From positions 186,001 to 250,000 of the forward strand of contig JBHJGZ010000008.1 in assembly GCA_050331295.1 (NCBI GenBank): DNA of 64,000 nt, read 5' to 3'. The notes under the pieces were generated by a model. The model was not told the DNA's origin. It did not search any database and was given only the letters and a program-made list of their open reading frames with translations. This document shows, in pieces, positions 60,590 through 64,000 of the stretch (positions within the stretch are counted from its first letter, which is position 1; the number at the start of each line of letters is the position of its first letter). A program made the position numbers and the translations under genes. This DNA is from Kuafuiihalomonas sp050331295. GTDB taxonomy: Bacteria; Myxococcota; Kuafuiibacteriia; Kuafuiibacteriales; Kuafuiibacteriaceae.

Positions 60590-61903
60590 ATGCGGAAGAT
60601 GAACGTGGGCAGGACGCTTGTCATGACGTCACTCGCGTTGTCCATCACGGAGCTTGCAGCTCTCGCGCAGGACCGGGCGACGGATCGTCGTCGGTCTCCA
60701 GTGGTTCAAGTGGTGGAACGGGCCGGGCCAGCGGTGGTCAACATTTCGACCAGTCGCTCCGGACCTCGGAACCCTTTCTTTCGGGGGCGAGGAGATGACT
60801 TTTTTCGTCGCTTCTTCGGCGAGCCCAGCGAACGGCGAATCGAATCCCTGGGAAGCGGCGTGATCATCGATCCGGGCGGCGTGATCCTGACAAATGAACA
60901 CGTGGTCGCGAGAGCGGCCGAAATCAAGGTGACCCTGTCGAACCGAAGGACCTTCGACGCCGACGTGATCGGGGCGGACCGAGAGTTCGATCTCGCGGTG
61001 CTCCGGGTCCGGCGTGCCGAGGGTCTCCCATCGGTGGACCTCGGCCGTTCCGACGATCTGATGCCGGGAGAAACGGTGATAGCCATCGGCAACCCGTTTG
61101 GGCTGGCAAACTCGGTGACGTCGGGCGTCGTTTCCGCGCTCCATCGGTCCATTGAAGCCGAAGACCGGCTATACGAAGACTTCATTCAAACCGATGCTGC
61201 CATCAATCCTGGCAACTCGGGCGGCGCCCTCCTCAACATCTTCGGAGAACTCATCGGGATCAACACGGCGATCTACGGTGAGGCCAACGGGATCGGTTTC
61301 GCGATTCCGGTGGATAAGGCGAGGGCAGTCGTCAACGAGGTCCTGCAGTTTGGCGAGGTACGACCGGTGTACACCGGCATGACGGTGGATCCGGCCAGTC
61401 GAGATGGTGCGCGGGTCGTTCGGGTGCGCGGGGGTTCGCCCGCCGAGTTGGCCGGCATTCGAGCCGGAGACCTGCTGGTCGACCTCTCCGGACAGGAAAT
61501 TCGCTCCGGTCTCAGCTACCGACGCGTCGAGCAGTCTCTGGTGCCTGGACAAACGGTGACCGTCACTTTGGCCCGAGACGGAGGAAAGATGTCCGTGGAC
61601 CTCCGAGTCACGGAACTGAGTGATGCGCGGGCCCTTGCCATCGGAATCGAAAGATTGGGATTCGACGTTCGTCCGGTGCGTACGCGCCGTGGTTCAACGC
61701 TCGAAATTGTTCGTGTGACCCCCACTGGAGCAGCCGCCCGCGTAGGCATTCGAAGGGGAGACCAACTCATTGGTGCCTATGGTCGGCGGATCGAGAGCAA
61801 AACAGCTTTCGATCGAGTGGCCCGTTCCGCAGCGGTGGAGGGAAGCATTCCATTGGTCATCGGCCGCGGCAATCGCGCCTATTATGTAAACCTCGAGCTA
61901 TAG
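60590..61903 (+). CDS. HtrA/DegP-type serine protease
   Basis: 437 residues, signal peptide to about ALAQ (26). Trypsin-like domain with catalytic His (ILTNEHVV), Asp (EFDLAVLR) and Ser (GNSGGALL, about 209). Two PDZ domains (about 265-350 and 355-437) follow. It degrades misfolded proteins in the periplasm. The ATG at 60590 was chosen for the signal peptide (ATG 60599 is possible); the frame runs back into the kinase gene. It lies 23 bp after the kinase gene. Confidence 0.94.
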   Translation: MRKMNVGRTLVMTSLALSITELAALAQDRATDRRRSPVVQVVERAGPAVVNISTSRSGPRNPFFRGRGDDFFRRFFGEPSERRIESLGSGVIIDPGGVILTNEHVVARAAEIKVTLSNRRTFDADVIGADREFDLAVLRVRRAEGLPSVDLGRSDDLMPGETVIAIGNPFGLANSVTSGVVSALHRSIEAEDRLYEDFIQTDAAINPGNSGGALLNIFGELIGINTAIYGEANGIGFAIPVDKARAVVNEVLQFGEVRPVYTGMTVDPASRDGARVVRVRGGSPAELAGIRAGDLLVDLSGQEIRSGLSYRRVEQSLVPGQTVTVTLARDGGKMSVDLRVTELSDARALAIGIERLGFDVRPVRTRRGSTLEIVRVTPTGAAARVGIRRGDQLIGAYGRRIESKTAFDRVARSAAVEGSIPLVIGRGNRAYYVNLEL

Positions 61904-61911
61904 TCGAGGCT

Positions 61912-62856
61912 TTAGGCTCGGGATCGAAAGTACTCGAAGGTCTCGCGCAGACCGGTGTCCATGCCCACCAGGGTGTCTCGACCTGGAATGTGACTGGGTT
62001 CGAGCACCGAGCGTTCCAAGTCGCCGTCGCGACGGGGTCCGAAGCCCAGGTCGGTGCGACAGTTTGCAGCCTCGCCATGGGCGATCAAGATATCGGCCAG
62101 GACGCGTGTGGCGGTCCCGACACCGGTGCCGATGTTCACCACGGGTTCCGAAAACAGACCCTCGGCGGCTGCGACGTTCGCGGCCACCACATCGCTGACG
62201 TACACGTAATCTCGGACGCAGCCGTCATCACCTGGTTCGCGCCGTGCGTTCACCCGAATGGATTGTCCGCCCAGAATCCGGCCGCAAAAGATCGCAACGA
62301 CGCCGGCCTCGCCGTGAGGGTCCTGTCTAGGTCCATACACGTTCGCGTACCGAAGGATTGTGGACGAAATGCCGTGCTCCATTTCAAAAGCGCGTACATA
62401 CCCTTCGAAGGCCAGCTTGCTGCAGGCGTATGGACTGAGAGGACGGGGCGTCCAATCGATGCCGGCTCGGCTGCCTTCCGGCACTTCCCCATATATCGCG
62501 CCACCAGTGCTCGCGAAGACGAACCGTGGAACCTGGGACTCGACCGCCTTTCGGAGTAGCTTGATCCCTCCGACCACGTTGATCTCGGCGTCTCGGATCG
62601 GTTCCCGGGTTGAAACGGAGACGCTGGTCTGGGCGCCCTGGTGACTGATGACGTCAAAACGCGGACCGGAAAACAAGGCCTGCAGCGAGGCGTCCTCTCG
62701 CAGGTCACCCTGCACGAATTCCGCCCCGGATGGGACGTTCTCTCGCCGCCCGGTACTGAGGTCGTCGAAGACCACGACATCATGTCCGGCGTGCACGAAA
62801 GCGTCGGCGACATGGCTACCGATGAAGCCGGCTCCACCGGTGACGAGGATACGCAT
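61912..62856 (-). CDS. NAD-dependent sugar epimerase (UDP-glucose 4-epimerase-like)
   Basis: 314 residues, short-chain dehydrogenase fold. VTGGAGFIGSHV is the NAD-binding motif, SPYACSKLAFEGY holds the catalytic Tyr/Lys, and RYANVYGPRQDP follows. It probably epimerises a nucleotide sugar for surface glycans; substrate is unknown. The start at ATG 62854-62856 fits the family. It is divergent from the phosphohexomutase gene (34 bp gap). Confidence 0.93.
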   Translation of the reverse strand: MRILVTGGAGFIGSHVADAFVHAGHDVVVFDDLSTGRRENVPSGAEFVQGDLREDASLQALFSGPRFDVISHQGAQTSVSVSTREPIRDAEINVVGGIKLLRKAVESQVPRFVFASTGGAIYGEVPEGSRAGIDWTPRPLSPYACSKLAFEGYVRAFEMEHGISSTILRYANVYGPRQDPHGEAGVVAIFCGRILGGQSIRVNARREPGDDGCVRDYVYVSDVVAANVAAAEGLFSEPVVNIGTGVGTATRVLADILIAHGEAANCRTDLGFGPRRDGDLERSVLEPSHIPGRDTLVGMDTGLRETFEYFRSRA

Positions 62857-62890
62857 GGGGGAACTGTATGCAGAGCTTCGGATAATTCCA

Positions 62891-64000
62891 ATGCACGCGG
62901 TCGACTCCTCCATCCAGGCCCAGTACGAAAGGGCCATGGACCTCCTGCTCGAGCAGCGAGTGCTTCAGTACTTGGAGGCGGATCCGGACCCCGGGGCCGT
63001 GGCGGAACTTCGACGCCTGCTGGAAACGGCGCGCTCCGGAGGTCCCCGAGAACGCTCTCAGGCCGAATCCCTCCTGCAGGGGGGGTTTGGAGCCGAGCTT
63101 GCCTTCGGAACCGCCGGAATCCGTGGTGAGGTCGGCGTCGGACCCGGGCGTTTCAATACATACACGGTCAGCCGGGCGGTTGCGGCCACGCTCGAAGCGT
63201 TCAGGGACCGATCGACGCGGATTCACGGCCAACTCGTGGTCGTCGGCTTTGATGCCCGTCACCGGTCCGCCGAATGGGCTGATCTGGTGGCGGAGCTCGC
63301 GGCGGGCAAGGGGTTCGAGGTCTGCAAATTGCCGCGTTTCTGTCCGACGCCCGTCGTATCCTACGCGGTCCGGGCTCTGAAAGCGGTCGGGGGCTTTATG
63401 CTGACCGCTTCCCACAATCCCCGCACCGACAATGGACTCAAGGTCTTCGGGCCCGAAGGCGCACAGATCGTGGAACCGATGGACACCGAGGTCATGACGC
63501 GGATGGCGTCCCTGCCTCCACCCAAGACGTTTCCTCGAGTGCCCTGCCAGGATCGGAGGCCTCCCGAGGAACTCTTCGAGGGCTATCTTCACGCGCTGGA
63601 CCGGGTTCGCGTCCGGTCCGACCTCGGCCCCCTTCGGGTTCGGGTGGCCTATTCCCCACTTCAGGGCGTCGGCGTAGAGCTTTTCGAACGACTGTGTGTG
63701 CGACACGGCATCGACCTTCACGTCGTCCCGGAGCAGCGACTGGCCGACCCTGATTTCAACGCCTCTCCTCATCTGAACCCGGAGGCCGAGCCTGCGTTCA
63801 CCAGAGTATTGGAACTCGCGGACCGGGTGGCAGCCGACGTGGCCGTTGTCCACGACCCCGACGCGGACCGCATGGCGGTGGCGGTTCAAGACCGGGACGG
63901 TTGGCGCATCATGAGTGGAGACATTTGTGGTGCCATCATGGCCGATCATCTGCTGAGAAATGATTCGTCGACGGATGCGCGCAAGCGTTTGCTTCTCACC
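62891..64000 (+). CDS. phosphohexomutase (phosphoglucomutase/phosphomannomutase), 5' part
   Basis: The first 370 residues are in the window; the gene runs off the end. ELAFGTAGIRGEVGVG is the N-terminal phosphate region, LTASHNPRTDNGLKVF holds the active-site phosphoserine, and HDPDADRMAVAV is the metal loop. It interconverts sugar 1- and 6-phosphates, feeding nucleotide-sugar synthesis with the divergent epimerase. The ATG at 62891 was taken because the family N-terminal helix starts there. Confidence 0.92.
   Translation, partial: MHAVDSSIQAQYERAMDLLLEQRVLQYLEADPDPGAVAELRRLLETARSGGPRERSQAESLLQGGFGAELAFGTAGIRGEVGVGPGRFNTYTVSRAVAATLEAFRDRSTRIHGQLVVVGFDARHRSAEWADLVAELAAGKGFEVCKLPRFCPTPVVSYAVRALKAVGGFMLTASHNPRTDNGLKVFGPEGAQIVEPMDTEVMTRMASLPPPKTFPRVPCQDRRPPEELFEGYLHALDRVRVRSDLGPLRVRVAYSPLQGVGVELFERLCVRHGIDLHVVPEQRLADPDFNASPHLNPEAEPAFTRVLELADRVAADVAVVHDPDADRMAVAVQDRDGWRIMSGDICGAIMADHLLRNDSSTDARKRLLLT

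Noticed and set aside
1..64000. tRNA, rRNA, insertion sequences, prophage or toxin-antitoxin genes
   Set aside because: No cloverleaf, conserved RNA segment, transposase, integrase or terminal repeats were recognised on either strand.

Overview
The window is high-GC chromosomal DNA from a Gram-negative bacterium, read here as an uncultured member of the Myxococcota (former Deltaproteobacteria). This placement is inference. It rests on two membrane-linked Ser/Thr kinases (one carrying a sulfatase-modifying-type domain), an Asp/Pro/Gly-rich lipoprotein linker, a DUF4388 signalling protein, monomeric isocitrate dehydrogenase, split NHEJ genes and many periplasmic or outer-envelope proteins. No rRNA, tRNA, CRISPR array, transposase or phage gene was seen. 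About 50 protein genes are supported, and they are tightly packed: six convergent pairs overlap at their 3' ends, and several same-strand pairs share 4-bp start/stop overlaps.

Layout. 1-7.1 kb: a GT61-type glycosyltransferase, a carboxylate or amino-acid symporter fused to a binding protein, an eight-haem cytochrome c, a two-domain PPK2 and an HdeD-like membrane protein. 7.1-7.6 kb: a non-coding stretch holding the remnant of an alpha/beta hydrolase. 7.6-12.9 kb: an MscS-type channel, then a LigD-type polymerase facing a stand-alone ATP-dependent DNA ligase. 13-18.2 kb: a lipoprotein built from two 299-residue copies, a retropepsin-like protease and a large HAD protein. 18.2-23.5 kb: a translationally coupled operon of secreted protein, sensor Ser/Thr kinase and transporter with HEAT-like tail. 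23.7-30.5 kb: a DUF4332 protein, isocitrate dehydrogenase, a dienelactone-hydrolase-like protein and a large PA14 protein. 30.5-37.9 kb: a methyltransferase, a glycosyltransferase, a VWA protein, cysE-cysK and an osmoprotectant ABC system with fused binding protein and permease.

37.9-43.8 kb: a CPA-type antiporter, then a compact signalling locus: lone receiver, RsbRD-like cytosolic histidine kinase, a 65-residue protein consisting only of a histidine-kinase phosphoacceptor helix pair, a Dps ferritin and an NtrC-type sigma-54 activator. 43.9-52.4 kb: a secreted nuclease with RTX-type repeats, a ZIP transporter, small proteins, a DHH-like protein, a PLP enzyme and a cNMP-binding/DUF4388 protein. 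52.4-57.6 kb: MutH, fructose bisphosphatase, DinB, Yip1, PlsY and a coiled-coil protein. 57.7-64 kb: a Ser/Thr kinase with FGE-like tail, an HtrA protease, a GalE-like epimerase and a phosphohexomutase that runs off the window.

The best candidates for something undescribed are the stand-alone phosphoacceptor protein inside the receiver/kinase/Dps/NtrC locus (39.8-43.8 kb) and the secreted-protein/kinase/transporter operon (18.2-23.5 kb).
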